From positions 36,521 through 100,520 of the forward strand of contig NZ_JABLSJ010000013.1 of assembly GCF_013618635.1 (NCBI RefSeq): a DNA stretch of 64,000 bases. Direction: 5' to 3'. Both the position numbers and the translations under genes were made by a program. The stretch's first letter is position 1, and every line of letters begins with the position of its first letter. The notes beneath the pieces are model-generated. The model made no database searches. It saw only the letters and a list, made by a program, of their open reading frames with translations, and was not told the origin of the DNA. This DNA comes from Thalassobacillus sp. CUG 92003 (GTDB lineage Bacteria; Bacillota; Bacilli; Bacillales; Halobacillaceae). Below, piece after piece: positions 16,317 to 24,711 of the stretch.

Positions 16317-17159
16317 ATGAAATTAGGTTTAATTGGTTATCCCATCGGGCATTCGCTGTCGCCTTGGATCCATCGACGTTTAATGGCACATGCTGACATA
16401 AATGGCTCGTACAACCTATATGAAATTCATCCGGATACATTCTCCGATCAATTAGCAGAGTTGAAACAAGAGGGATTAACGGGATTTAATGTTACCGTCC
16501 CATATAAGGAAAAAATCATCCCTTTTTTAGATGGAATGGATTCGGAAGCAGCTGCAATCGGAGCCGTCAATACCGTAAGAAATGAGAACGGGCAATGGAT
16601 CGGGTCCAATACAGATGGAACAGGGTTTGTGCAGTCGCTGCAAATCGCCTACCCCGATATCTTTCAAAGCGATTGCAGCGTGTTATTGATCGGGGCAGGA
16701 GGAGCGGCAAAAGGCATCTATTTCGCACTAGCCAACGGTGGCATCACTGAAATCGATATCGCCAACCGTTCACGTGATAAGGCAGAGGGGATAGTTGATA
16801 TCGGGCCCAGTCACGTCAGGTCTCGTATATTGTCTCTGACAGAAGCGGAGGAGCATATCAACTCGTATCAGCTAGTGGTTCACACTACCGTGGTAGGCAT
16901 GAATCCTCATCATGAAAATCAAATTTTTGCCCCGACACGTTTGGCTAGCAATACAGTCGTCAGTGATATTGTGTACCGTCCGCTTGAAACTAGATTTTTG
17001 CAGGAAGCAAAACAAAAAGGAGCACGCATCCATTACGGTCACGAGATGTTGTTACATCAAGCCATTTATTCATTTTATACATGGACTGGGCATAAACTGG
17101 ACGGCCGCACATTAAGCCAAGAATTGGAGCAATACCTGAAAGGAGAAACATCATGTTGA
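16317..17159 (+). CDS. aroE: Shikimate dehydrogenase
   Basis: NADPH-dependent reduction of 3-dehydroshikimate to shikimate, a step of aromatic amino-acid synthesis. 280 residues. The substrate-binding N-terminus GYPIGHSLSPWIHR, the catalytic lysine in NVTVPYKEKI, NTDGTG, and the nucleotide fold with LLIGAGGAAKGI are all present. AGGAGGAA precedes the ATG. The end overlaps yhbY by seven bases. Confidence 0.97.
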   Translation: MKLGLIGYPIGHSLSPWIHRRLMAHADINGSYNLYEIHPDTFSDQLAELKQEGLTGFNVTVPYKEKIIPFLDGMDSEAAAIGAVNTVRNENGQWIGSNTDGTGFVQSLQIAYPDIFQSDCSVLLIGAGGAAKGIYFALANGGITEIDIANRSRDKAEGIVDIGPSHVRSRILSLTEAEEHINSYQLVVHTTVVGMNPHHENQIFAPTRLASNTVVSDIVYRPLETRFLQEAKQKGARIHYGHEMLLHQAIYSFYTWTGHKLDGRTLSQELEQYLKGETSC

Positions 17160-17443
17160 CAGGAAGACAAAAGCGATTTTTGCGTTCAGAAGCGCATCAA
17201 TTAAAACCGATTTTTCAAGTGGGGAAAACGGGGGTCAATGAAAACATGACCACTCAAATATCTGAAGCCTTGGAAAAAAGGGAATTGATCAAAGTAAGTA
17301 TCCTGCAAAATTGCATGGAGGACAAGTTTCAAGTAGCTGAAGCCTTAGAGGATGGAACAGGAGCACATGTGGTTCAGATCATCGGTAATACTATTATATT
17401 ATATAAAGAATCGATGACGAACCAAGAGATTGAATTACCTTAA
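17153..17443 (+). CDS. yhbY: CRM-domain RNA-binding protein YhbY (YqeI)
   Basis: A 96-residue single-domain CRM protein, associated with pre-50S ribosome particles in E. coli. Markers are LTGRQKRFLRSEAHQLKP, the GKTGVNENM loop (the GxxG-type RNA-binding loop) and the C-terminal GNTIILYKES. It overlaps aroE, so translation is coupled, and stands among other ribosome-assembly genes (yqeH, rsfS). Confidence 0.94.
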   Translation: MLTGRQKRFLRSEAHQLKPIFQVGKTGVNENMTTQISEALEKRELIKVSILQNCMEDKFQVAEALEDGTGAHVVQIIGNTIILYKESMTNQEIELP

Positions 17444-17457
17444 AGGGAGTCGCTTGT

Positions 17458-18030
17458 ATGAAACGAATCGGAATTCTAGGCGGTACGTTTGATCCACCAC
17501 ATATGGGGCATTTAATCATTGCGGAAGAAGTTCGCTGTGCGATAGACCTGGATGAGATTTGGTTTATCCCTTCTCATACTCCCCCACATAAACAAGCTTC
17601 TACTGTTTCTGGAGCCGATCGCCTTGAAATGACAAAACGAGCAGTAGAGGGCAACCCACATTTTCGTGTAAGCGATATTGAACTTAGACGGGAAGGGACC
17701 TCTTATACATTCGACACGATTAAAGCGCTTAAGCAAAACGAGACGGACGCTATGTTCTACTTCATTATTGGAGGCGACATGGTGGAAGATTTACCGAATT
17801 GGTATGGGATCCATGAATTGCTTGAACTTGTCCAGTTTGTAGGGGTTAAACGTCTTGGGCATGAATTGAGCTCCGAGCTGCCTGTTAAGAAGGTGAATAT
17901 TCCTTTCGTAGACATTTCATCTACAGATATACGAAAACGAGCAATTTCCGGTCAGACCTTCCGTTATTTTGTCCCGGATTCCGTTGCACACTATATAAAG
18001 GAGCATGGCGTTTATGCGGGTAAATCGTGA
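17458..18030 (+). CDS. nadD: Nicotinate-nucleotide adenylyltransferase
   Basis: Transfers AMP from ATP to nicotinate mononucleotide in NAD synthesis. 190 residues. The nucleotidyltransferase motif GGTFDPPHMGHL (about 8-19) and the C-terminal ISSTDIRKR motif (about 156-164) are both clear; FIIGGDM and NWYGIHELL are also typical. A ribosome site AAAGGGAG precedes the ATG. It overlaps yqeK. Confidence 0.97.
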   Translation: MKRIGILGGTFDPPHMGHLIIAEEVRCAIDLDEIWFIPSHTPPHKQASTVSGADRLEMTKRAVEGNPHFRVSDIELRREGTSYTFDTIKALKQNETDAMFYFIIGGDMVEDLPNWYGIHELLELVQFVGVKRLGHELSSELPVKKVNIPFVDISSTDIRKRAISGQTFRYFVPDSVAHYIKEHGVYAGKS

Positions 18031-18592
18031 GCAAGCCTTACATTTTGTCAAACCACATTTGAATACGGAACGTTTTGAGCATACTATCCGTGTGACGGAT
18101 ACAGCTATTCAGTTGACAGAGCGGTTTGGCGGTGATGTGGAACAAGCGGAGTTAGCTGGTATTCTTCATGATTATGCCAAATATCGTGATCGTGAAGAAA
18201 TGCGTAGATGGATTCTCCAAGATCATCGTTTGCCTAAGGATTTGTTGAGTCATCACCATGGTCTCTGGCATGGGCCTGTAGGCGCGGTGATGCTGGAGTT
18301 CGAGTACGGTTTAGAGGACCGAGAAGTTTCGCAAGCTATCGCTTGTCACACCACTGGAAAGAAAAATATGAGTCATCTCGATAAAATTATTTTTCTGGCG
18401 GATTATATTGAACCGGGCAGAACGTTTCCAGGTGTGGAGGAAGTGAGGAAAACAGCTGAATCTGATCTAAATAAAGCGTGTTTGGCTGCTGCTTCTAATA
18501 CCATTACTTTTTTAATGAATAAACATCAGCCTGTTTACCCTGACACGTTTCATGCATATAATAATTTACAAAATATCATTTTGAATTCATAA
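18014..18592 (+). CDS. yqeK: HD-domain Ap4A hydrolase YqeK
   Basis: HD-superfamily metal-dependent hydrolase (192 residues). Members of this family symmetrically cleave diadenosine tetraphosphate to ADP. The metal-binding histidines and aspartate lie in FEHTIRVTD and GILHDYAKY, with further ligands in SHHHGLWHGPVG and IACHTTGKKNM. I place the start at ATG 18014, ten bases from AAGGAG; the earlier ATG at 18005 is almost touching that site. It overlaps nadD by 17 bases. Confidence 0.94.
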   Translation: MRVNREQALHFVKPHLNTERFEHTIRVTDTAIQLTERFGGDVEQAELAGILHDYAKYRDREEMRRWILQDHRLPKDLLSHHHGLWHGPVGAVMLEFEYGLEDREVSQAIACHTTGKKNMSHLDKIIFLADYIEPGRTFPGVEEVRKTAESDLNKACLAAASNTITFLMNKHQPVYPDTFHAYNNLQNIILNS

Positions 18593-18608
18593 CCTTGGAG
18601 GGGAATAA

Positions 18609-18962
18609 ATGGATAGTAAAGAGCTTGTAAAAAAAATCGCAAATGCCTGTGATGATAAACGGGCGGAAGATATTATCGTATTGAATATGTCAGATGTATC
18701 GTTGATCAGCGATTATTTTCTAATTTGCGAGGGCTCAAATGAACGGCAAGTTCAAGCAATTGCCAGAGGCGTTAAAGATGAGGCGGAAGAAAACGGGATT
18801 GAAGTGAAGCGGATGGAAGGCTTTGACCAAGCTCGTTGGATCTTGCTTGATTTGAATGACGTTGTTTGCCATATTTTCCATAAAGATGAAAGGCATTATT
18901 ACAATTTGGAACGTCTTTGGGGCGATGCTCCAACGGTTGCCGTGGAAAGTCTGGGCAGCTAA
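18609..18962 (+). CDS. rsfS: Ribosome silencing factor RsfS
   Basis: Binds ribosomal protein L14 and blocks joining of the two ribosomal subunits when nutrients are short. 117 residues, with the conserved VLNMSDVSLISDYFLICEGSN-type segment, the EGFDQARWILLDL core and VCHIFHKDERHYYNLERLWG near the end. GGAGGGG precedes the ATG. Two bases separate it from yqeM. Confidence 0.96.
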   Translation: MDSKELVKKIANACDDKRAEDIIVLNMSDVSLISDYFLICEGSNERQVQAIARGVKDEAEENGIEVKRMEGFDQARWILLDLNDVVCHIFHKDERHYYNLERLWGDAPTVAVESLGS

Positions 18963-18964
18963 CG

Positions 18965-19717
18965 ATGTCCTATGGAGAAATGGCCTATGTGTATGATCAA
19001 TTAATGGCGGATGTGCCTTACGATAAATGGGTGGAGTGGGCACACTCCGCCCTCTCTTCATACGCTGCTTCCTCCCCCATGGACGTATTGGATTTGGGGT
19101 GTGGAACCGGTGAGATTACACTTCGTATGAATGAGTTGCATTACCGCATGACGGGTGTGGATTTATCTGAAGATATGCTTGCGCTGGCGCGGCAAAAAGC
19201 GCGACCAGATCAACAGATTTCCTGGCTGCACATGGACATGCTTCAACTGGAGAGCGATTGGAAATTTAATGCGGTCATCAGCTTCTGTGATGTATTGAAT
19301 TACATAACAACATCAGAAGAGCTGAAGATGGTGTTCAGGAATGTCTATCACGCTCTCGAAGATTCCGGCTTGTTTCTATTTGACGTTCATGCGCTTTCTT
19401 ATGTATCAAGGTCGTTGGCAGGGGCGACTTTCGCTGAAGTCTATGATGAGCTCTCATATATCTGGTTCTGTGACCCTGGTGATCAACCAGGTGAGATTGT
19501 TCATGATTTGACGTTTTTTCTGTTAGAAGACGATACCTATCGCCGCTTTGATGAAACGCATGTGCAACGTGCTTACACGATGGCAGACCTTAAGCGTTGG
19601 CTTGAGGATTCTGGGTTTGTGAACGTCCGTGTTTCCTGTGATTTCTCTCATCATCCTATCGAACAGGAATCTGACGCATGCGAGCGATTATTCTTTGTGT
19701 GTCATAAACAAAGTTGA
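18965..19717 (+). CDS. yqeM: SAM-dependent methyltransferase YqeM
   Basis: Class I methyltransferase of 250 residues with SAM-binding motif VLDLGCGTGEIT (about 37-48), the acidic post-motif in MTGVDLSEDMLALA and a conserved C-terminal DLKRWLEDSGF. The substrate is unknown. I start at ATG 18965, three bases after the rsfS stop, which matches the B. subtilis protein in length; a longer frame starts within rsfS. The ribosome site is weak, so translation probably depends on rsfS. A strong terminator closes the operon. Confidence 0.92.
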   Translation: MSYGEMAYVYDQLMADVPYDKWVEWAHSALSSYAASSPMDVLDLGCGTGEITLRMNELHYRMTGVDLSEDMLALARQKARPDQQISWLHMDMLQLESDWKFNAVISFCDVLNYITTSEELKMVFRNVYHALEDSGLFLFDVHALSYVSRSLAGATFAEVYDELSYIWFCDPGDQPGEIVHDLTFFLLEDDTYRRFDETHVQRAYTMADLKRWLEDSGFVNVRVSCDFSHHPIEQESDACERLFFVCHKQS

Positions 19718-19758
19718 AATCAAATGGAAACGAATCTTGTTTCCATTTGATTTTTTTT
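19717..19758 (+). terminator. Intrinsic terminator after yqeM (possibly bidirectional)
   Basis: A perfect 15-bp stem with arms 19717-19731 and 19739-19753 (core ATCAAATGGAAAC) and eight T residues. It lies between yqeM and the converging comER. Confidence 0.93.
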
Positions 19759-19792
19759 GCAGGAAAAGCGAAATCGATGTCGTATTATTACA

Positions 19793-20605
19793 TTAATCCA
19801 ATGTAATTTCAGCTTTATCCCTTCTATGCTTTGCTTGAGTGGCTTCAAACATGTGCTGAAATAATTCCCCTCTATGTTTTTCCAATGCATCGAGTCCTTC
19901 CCCTGTTACGCCGCCTTTTACCCTAACTTTTGCTGTTAATTCAGAGAGATCGTATACACCTGTTGACAAAAGTTTTCCGTATCCAATCAACATTTCTCCG
20001 GTCAGCGTAGTGGCTGTCGCCTTTGGAATACCCGCGACGTCGCTCGCAGCTTTTATCCAATGCTCCATTAGAGAACTGATGAAAGCTGGGCCGCATGAAA
20101 CAATATCGGAGGACACACGAATATGTTCTTCTTGAATATGAACTGGTTTCGAAAAATGTTTGAAAGTCTGGAGCAGAATTTCTTCATACGCTCTGCTTAA
20201 ATGTCTACCGGCTGTAACGAGACTGACACCTGCAAAGGCTTGGTTGGTAATGGAAGGGACGATCCTGGCCACTTGGCATGACAAGGCGGTTTCCAACTGC
20301 GACACCGATACTGGACTCGTAATGGATACGATACAACTGTCTTGAGTGACAACGGGTTTAATTACACGGATGACATGTTTATAATCAGCTGGTTTTACAC
20401 TAATTACGATTATGTCAGATTTCTTGGCGACATCTGCAGCTGTTTCCTCAATGTTTACGTCTGGATATTCCTGCTGAAAGGCTTCTGCTTTACTGCGTGT
20501 ACGATTTGTGATCGATAATTTATCCGCTTCGATGGCACCGCTGGAAATCAACGTTTTTGCCAGAATGCCCCCCATGTTTCCGATCCCTATAATTCCCCAC
20601 TTCAT
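19793..20605 (-). CDS. comER: ComER, pyrroline-5-carboxylate reductase-like protein
   Basis: ProC-like protein of 270 residues, divergent from the comE operon as in B. subtilis. The dinucleotide fold is visible in GIIGIGNMGG (4-13) and the C-terminal dimerisation domain in SCGPAFISSLMEHWIKAA and KVRVKGGVTGEGL. In other Bacillus species ComER has been linked to sporulation and biofilm control; it is not needed for transformation in B. subtilis. The SCGPA and GGVT motifs of ProC enzymes are only partly kept, so catalytic activity is uncertain. GGAGGGAT lies upstream of the ATG. Confidence 0.92.
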   Translation of the reverse strand: MKWGIIGIGNMGGILAKTLISSGAIEADKLSITNRTRSKAEAFQQEYPDVNIEETAADVAKKSDIIVISVKPADYKHVIRVIKPVVTQDSCIVSITSPVSVSQLETALSCQVARIVPSITNQAFAGVSLVTAGRHLSRAYEEILLQTFKHFSKPVHIQEEHIRVSSDIVSCGPAFISSLMEHWIKAASDVAGIPKATATTLTGEMLIGYGKLLSTGVYDLSELTAKVRVKGGVTGEGLDALEKHRGELFQHMFEATQAKHRRDKAEITLD

Positions 20606-20681
20606 GATGATCCCTCCCTGAAGTCATAGCTTTACCAATGTATGCAAATGGCCTGAAAATATGAAAGGAAGTGCCTGAAGC

Positions 20682-21251
20682 TTGGAGAAAATAAAAAAAT
20701 ATCTATGGGTTGCTCCTGTTTTGTGCGTCTTTTTATACGTCGCATTTCTACTTGATAAAGAGCCGGGGCAGGAAATAAATGAAAACATCTCGCTCTCACC
20801 TGAACATCAAACTGATGCTGCTGACACCATAGCGCAACCTGAAGTATTAACGGTGGATGTAAAAGGGGAGGTTCGCGCCCCGGGGATATACGAGGTGAAG
20901 CCGGGCATGCGTGTCAATGATGCAATAGAGCTGGCCGGGGGCCTGACTGATTCGGCAGATCCAGTGAGTGTCAACCGTGCTCAAAAGCTCGAAGATGAGA
21001 TGGTCGTGCTGGTCATGGCGACAATAGAAGGAGGTGAAAAGGCGTGGAATAAAGGAGGGAAAATTCGCATCAATGACGCGTCTGTCGAGGAACTGACGCA
21101 ATTAAACGGTATTGGGACCGCTAAAGCTGAAGCCATTATTCAGCATCGGGATGAAAATGGCCTATTTAAAAAGCCAGAAGATTTACTTGATGTTTCAGGA
21201 GTAGGGGAAAGCACATTGGCTAATATCAAAGAAGATATTCAACTTCCATAA
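20682..21251 (+). CDS. comEA: Competence protein ComEA, DNA receptor
   Basis: Surface DNA-binding protein for natural transformation. 189 residues: a membrane anchor (about 8-25), a linker, an SLBB domain with VDVKGEVRAPGIYEVKPGMR (about 57-110) and a C-terminal helix-hairpin-helix pair (LTQLNGIGTAKAEAIIQHR and LLDVSGVGESTLANI) that grips DNA. The start is TTG 20682, with AAAGGAA about eleven bases upstream, longer than ideal; no better start is in frame. First gene of comEA-comEB-comEC. Confidence 0.95.
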   Translation: MEKIKKYLWVAPVLCVFLYVAFLLDKEPGQEINENISLSPEHQTDAADTIAQPEVLTVDVKGEVRAPGIYEVKPGMRVNDAIELAGGLTDSADPVSVNRAQKLEDEMVVLVMATIEGGEKAWNKGGKIRINDASVEELTQLNGIGTAKAEAIIQHRDENGLFKKPEDLLDVSGVGESTLANIKEDIQLP

Positions 21252-21318
21252 GCAATTGACGCGGTTTTGATACACAGATAAACTGTTTTTAAATCATATG
21301 TTACAAAGGAGCTTATGT

Positions 21319-21900
21319 ATGAAACGACTCTCTTGGGATCAATATTTCATGGCACAGAGCCATTTACTTAAATTAAGAAGTACGTGTGAACGGCTTTCTG
21401 TCGGTGCAACAATCGTACGTGAGAAAAGAATGATTGCAGGTGGATACAATGGGAGCGTCTCAGGAGGCGTGCACTGCATCGATCAGGGATGTTATGTCAT
21501 TGATGGGCATTGCGTCAGAACCATCCATGCCGAGATGAATGCATTACTCCAATGCTCCAAATTCGGTGTACCTACTGAAGGTGCCGAGTTATACGTCACA
21601 CACTTTCCTTGCATCCATTGCACGAAGGCTCTTATCCAGGCAGGTATCAAGGCGGTTTATTATAGTGAAGATTATAAGAATCATCCTTACGCGATTGAGC
21701 TGTTTCAACAAGCAGAGGTTACAGTGGAAAAAGTGCCGCTAGAAGATCCTCCTTTTGAACAGCATAGAACCGAAAAGAAAGCCTATATGCATTATTTAAT
21801 CCGTGAATTAGAACAATCTAACCGAAAGGATTTAGACATTCCTAAGCTAAAGCAGGATATCGAACACTTATACGCTGACACCGATAATCAGGAAAGTTGA
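21319..21900 (+). CDS. comEB: ComEB, dCMP deaminase family protein
   Basis: Zinc-dependent deoxycytidylate deaminase family protein (193 residues). Zinc ligands and catalytic glutamate are in TIHAEMNALLQC and FPCIHCTKA; the N-terminal SWDQYFMAQSHLLKLRSTC is typical. It is not required for DNA uptake in B. subtilis despite its operon place. ATG 21319 follows AAAGGAG with seven bases. The longer frame from 21298 lacks support. Its stop overlaps comEC. The insertion CIDQGCYVIDGHC carries extra cysteines that could bind a structural zinc. Confidence 0.93.
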   Translation: MKRLSWDQYFMAQSHLLKLRSTCERLSVGATIVREKRMIAGGYNGSVSGGVHCIDQGCYVIDGHCVRTIHAEMNALLQCSKFGVPTEGAELYVTHFPCIHCTKALIQAGIKAVYYSEDYKNHPYAIELFQQAEVTVEKVPLEDPPFEQHRTEKKAYMHYLIRELEQSNRKDLDIPKLKQDIEHLYADTDNQES

Positions 21901-24173
21901 GTGTAAGGCTGTATCATTTGGTTTTGGCCTTTTTATTAGGTGGAATCTGCTCCCTTTACACCTTAACGTATGCAGGCGCAGGATTATTAATTTGGTGGTT
22001 ATGGCAATTTCATCGTCACCCGGCAGGCTTGCTGTTGTTAGGGAGTGCTTTTGGAGTAGGGAGCTTGTTTTTTCCACTTTTCCCCGATGTTGAAGTAAAA
22101 GAGGAAAGCATACACATAAATGGCCGGATCATAAGTGATCGAGACAAAACGCCTTCAGCTGTAAACATGTTATTTCGTGAGGAACAGGATGAACAACTTG
22201 TTCAAGTGGTTTATCTGAATGATCAGGATCTGGACGTGCCGGACAGTTGGAAACATGGCGCTTATTGCTCCTTAACCGGGAGCAGAACGATGCCGGATCA
22301 AGCACGAAATCCAGGTGAATTCGATTATCGGCGTTATTTACAAAAACAGGGGATTGCTTATCAAGTTATCCTGGATTCCCGATCAGCTATGACGTGCAAG
22401 GGGAGTTCACTGTTGGCGCCATTAATCGATTGGCGTCATGACGTCAACACGTTTATGAAACAATCGCTCCACCCGGAAGGGTATCCGTGGCTTGCCGCGC
22501 TTGTTCTCGGAGATGATAAAGCGCTTGATGAAGAGACTGTGTCATTATTCAGACGTTGGAACTTATCCCATATCTTGGCGATTTCAGGGCTGCACATTGG
22601 ACTGTTTATGGGAGCCGTTTACTTCCTGTGCTATCGTAGTGGATGGCTCACGCGTGAACATGCCCAGTGGGTGTTGATCCTCCTGATCCCCATATACGGT
22701 CTGGTTGCTGGTGGCGCTCCTTCCGTCATACGGGCTTCCATAATGGGCACAATTGCTTTAGTGATTGTAAAATTCAAACTCAAAATAGCTCCCACAGATT
22801 TATTGGCCCTCGCTGCGCTGACGATGCTGATCATTTCCCCCTCTATCATTCATCATCTTGGCTTCCAATTTTCTTTTCTGGTCACATTCAGTATTGTACT
22901 TTCGCGTCCTCTATTTACGACGCTCCCCTCGGGGGTTTGGCAACTCGTTTCCTTGAGTTTGATCTGCCAAATGGCCATATTGCCTATTCAGATTAAGGAA
23001 TTTTATCAGTTTAATCCTCTCTCACTGTTCGCAAATATTCTATTTGTTCCTTATTTTTCTTTGATTGTCATCCCCTTCATGTTTGTGATCTTCACAGTAA
23101 CCCTCCTTTATTCACCTGCTGGTTATTTCCTTTCACGTTTATTCGTGACGGTTCATCAAGTGGTGATTGAACTGTTTACCAGATGGGATGCCACTTTTCA
23201 GTTTTTATGGAACGTAGGTGAAATTTCTCTTCCTTTTATCGTGCTTTATTATGTAGGATTTTTTCAGTTCATGCGTTCATGGATCACACAAAAATTACGT
23301 CAAACATTTCTATTTGGGCTTCTGAGCGTATGTGTTCTCATAGCTTTCAGCCTCAAACCTTATTTATCCAAATACGGTCAAGTAACGATGCTCGATATTG
23401 GGCAAGGTGATGCGTTTGTTATTGAATTACCTTTTCGCAAAGGCGTAATCATGATAGATGCAGCAGGATCTCCTGTTTATTCAGATCAATTGGGGGAAAA
23501 TTATGTCTTTACACGTATAATTGAACCTTTTTTGCGTTCTAGAGGAATTACGACCATTGACGGGCTCATTCTCAGCCACAATGATCAGGATCATAGCGGG
23601 AGTGCGCGTCAGCTTATAGAGGCTTTTGACGTTTCCAGAGTTTATACTTCGCCTCATTTCGGCCGCCACCATACCTTAAAAAAGCCGGAGCAACTCGAGA
23701 GGAGTGCGCATACTTTCTTATCAGCTGGGCAGACGCTCACGATTGCTGGATATGATTTTCACGTTCTCCACCCTGCTGGCTCGTATGGAAATGCGAACGA
23801 TAACTCTTTAGTCTTATCAGCAGAATTAGGGAAACTGAATTGGCTGTTTACAGGAGATATTTCGACTGAAATAGAACAGCATATATTAAAAACACACCCG
23901 CGTTTAAAAGCAGATGTGCTAAAAGTGAGTCATCATGGCAGCCAAACCTCCACGCATGAACGGTGGGTGGATCATCTCAACCCTCAAGCAGGGCTTATTT
24001 CAGTCGGTAAAAACAATAGGTATGGTCACCCGCATCGCATGGTGACGTCCTTATTGGAGGAGAAAAAAGTTTTCCTTTTCAGGACAGACCGGCACGGGGC
24101 CGTGCAATATCGATTTACGACAGATTCAGGAACGTTTCAGACCTTTCTACCGTATAATGACAGTACAAAGTAA
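21897..24173 (+). CDS. comEC: ComEC/Rec2 DNA internalisation channel
   Basis: Multi-spanning membrane protein (758 residues) that carries single-stranded DNA across the membrane during transformation. Order of parts: N-terminal membrane region, an OB-like exposed segment (about 60-170), the competence domain with ILAISGLHIGLFMGA and GAPSVIRASIMG, and a C-terminal metallo-beta-lactamase domain with MLDIGQGDAF, SHNDQDHSG, FTGDI and SHHGSQTS. The metal-binding motif of the last domain looks intact. The start TTG 21897 overlaps the comEB stop and has only a poor ribosome site; TTG 21918 is an alternative. Confidence 0.95.
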   Translation: MSVRLYHLVLAFLLGGICSLYTLTYAGAGLLIWWLWQFHRHPAGLLLLGSAFGVGSLFFPLFPDVEVKEESIHINGRIISDRDKTPSAVNMLFREEQDEQLVQVVYLNDQDLDVPDSWKHGAYCSLTGSRTMPDQARNPGEFDYRRYLQKQGIAYQVILDSRSAMTCKGSSLLAPLIDWRHDVNTFMKQSLHPEGYPWLAALVLGDDKALDEETVSLFRRWNLSHILAISGLHIGLFMGAVYFLCYRSGWLTREHAQWVLILLIPIYGLVAGGAPSVIRASIMGTIALVIVKFKLKIAPTDLLALAALTMLIISPSIIHHLGFQFSFLVTFSIVLSRPLFTTLPSGVWQLVSLSLICQMAILPIQIKEFYQFNPLSLFANILFVPYFSLIVIPFMFVIFTVTLLYSPAGYFLSRLFVTVHQVVIELFTRWDATFQFLWNVGEISLPFIVLYYVGFFQFMRSWITQKLRQTFLFGLLSVCVLIAFSLKPYLSKYGQVTMLDIGQGDAFVIELPFRKGVIMIDAAGSPVYSDQLGENYVFTRIIEPFLRSRGITTIDGLILSHNDQDHSGSARQLIEAFDVSRVYTSPHFGRHHTLKKPEQLERSAHTFLSAGQTLTIAGYDFHVLHPAGSYGNANDNSLVLSAELGKLNWLFTGDISTEIEQHILKTHPRLKADVLKVSHHGSQTSTHERWVDHLNPQAGLISVGKNNRYGHPHRMVTSLLEEKKVFLFRTDRHGAVQYRFTTDSGTFQTFLPYNDSTK

Positions 24174-24199
24174 AAAAGACTGCTATTTCAGCAGCCTTT
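24172..24199 (-). terminator. Intrinsic terminator after yqzM, shared with comEC end
   Basis: CTGCT/AGCAG stem extended by AAAG/CTTT; reading leftward it runs into six T residues, so it suits yqzM best. It lies one base after comEC and may also stop rightward transcripts weakly. Confidence 0.6.
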
Positions 24200-24210
24200 A
24201 CGTAATTTGA

Positions 24211-24342
24211 CTAGGATAGAGCATTAAATATGACGCCAATGAAAAAGATGACAAAAAAGAACACGAATGAGAATATGAATCCCATTCCTGAATCTACGAC
24301 ATCATTATTTTTCGACTGGATTTCTTTCTTAAATTCATTCAT
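24211..24342 (-). CDS. yqzM: YqzM family small membrane protein
   Basis: A 43-residue protein beginning MNEFKKEIQSKNNDVVDSGM and continuing into one hydrophobic segment (about 21-40). Sequence, length and place between comEC and holA on the opposite strand match B. subtilis YqzM, whose function is unknown. The ATG at 24342 has AGGAGGGG five bases upstream; the longer frame to 24432 has no such signal. Confidence 0.85.
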   Translation of the reverse strand: MNEFKKEIQSKNNDVVDSGMGFIFSFVFFFVIFFIGVIFNALS

Positions 24343-24477
24343 GGTAACCCCTCCTATATCAATTACTAAGTATAATCCAATCCAAGGTAAAAATCTACAT
24401 TTCATATTAAATGAAAAAATTTTTCGGGGCAATTCAAGTGTTTCCCTAAGCTAGCAAGACTTGTCACAGATAATAAC

Positions 24478-24688
24478 ACGATGTTCAGGCTATGCTAAAG
24501 AGTGAAGGGAACAACATCGTCTGCTTTCTTAAGCCCGGGCCTAGGAAAGCGGCGTTTATATAGATTGCCTGGGTACTTTGAATTGCGTTTTGGTTCCAGT
24601 TGGATTTTGACATGGGCGCCTAACACCCATAAAATAATGATACCAATGAAGAATCAAACATGTCATGCGATCAAAGTACCCATTTTTT
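24478..24688 (+). ncRNA. Candidate structured RNA or transcription attenuator before holA
   Basis: Three helices follow one another in the 370-base yqzM-holA gap. First, ACGATGTT (24478-24485) pairs with AACATCGT (24513-24520). Second, a 28-base near-palindrome at 24523-24550 (GCTTTCTTAAGCCC against GGGCCTAGGAAAGC). Third, a perfect 12-bp helix TGGGTACTTTGA (24570-24581) with TCAAAGTACCCA (24671-24682), enclosing a further 7-bp TGACATG/CATGTCA helix, and followed at once by six T residues. The last helix has the form of an intrinsic terminator 12 bases before the holA ribosome site. I found no clear promoter and recognise no known RNA family. Confidence 0.4.
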
Positions 24689-24711
24689 GCTACATATATT
24701 GGAGGAAAATG

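Noticed and set aside
20606..20681. ComK box upstream of comEA
   Set aside because: No AAAA-N5-TTTT pair of half sites could be found in the short comER-comEA gap.
24502..24711. Long N-terminal extension of holA (about 70 residues)
   Set aside because: The segment runs through the hairpins and the T run, has no ribosome site at its start, and HolA proteins begin at the SYLETIKKL-type sequence where GGAGG is present.
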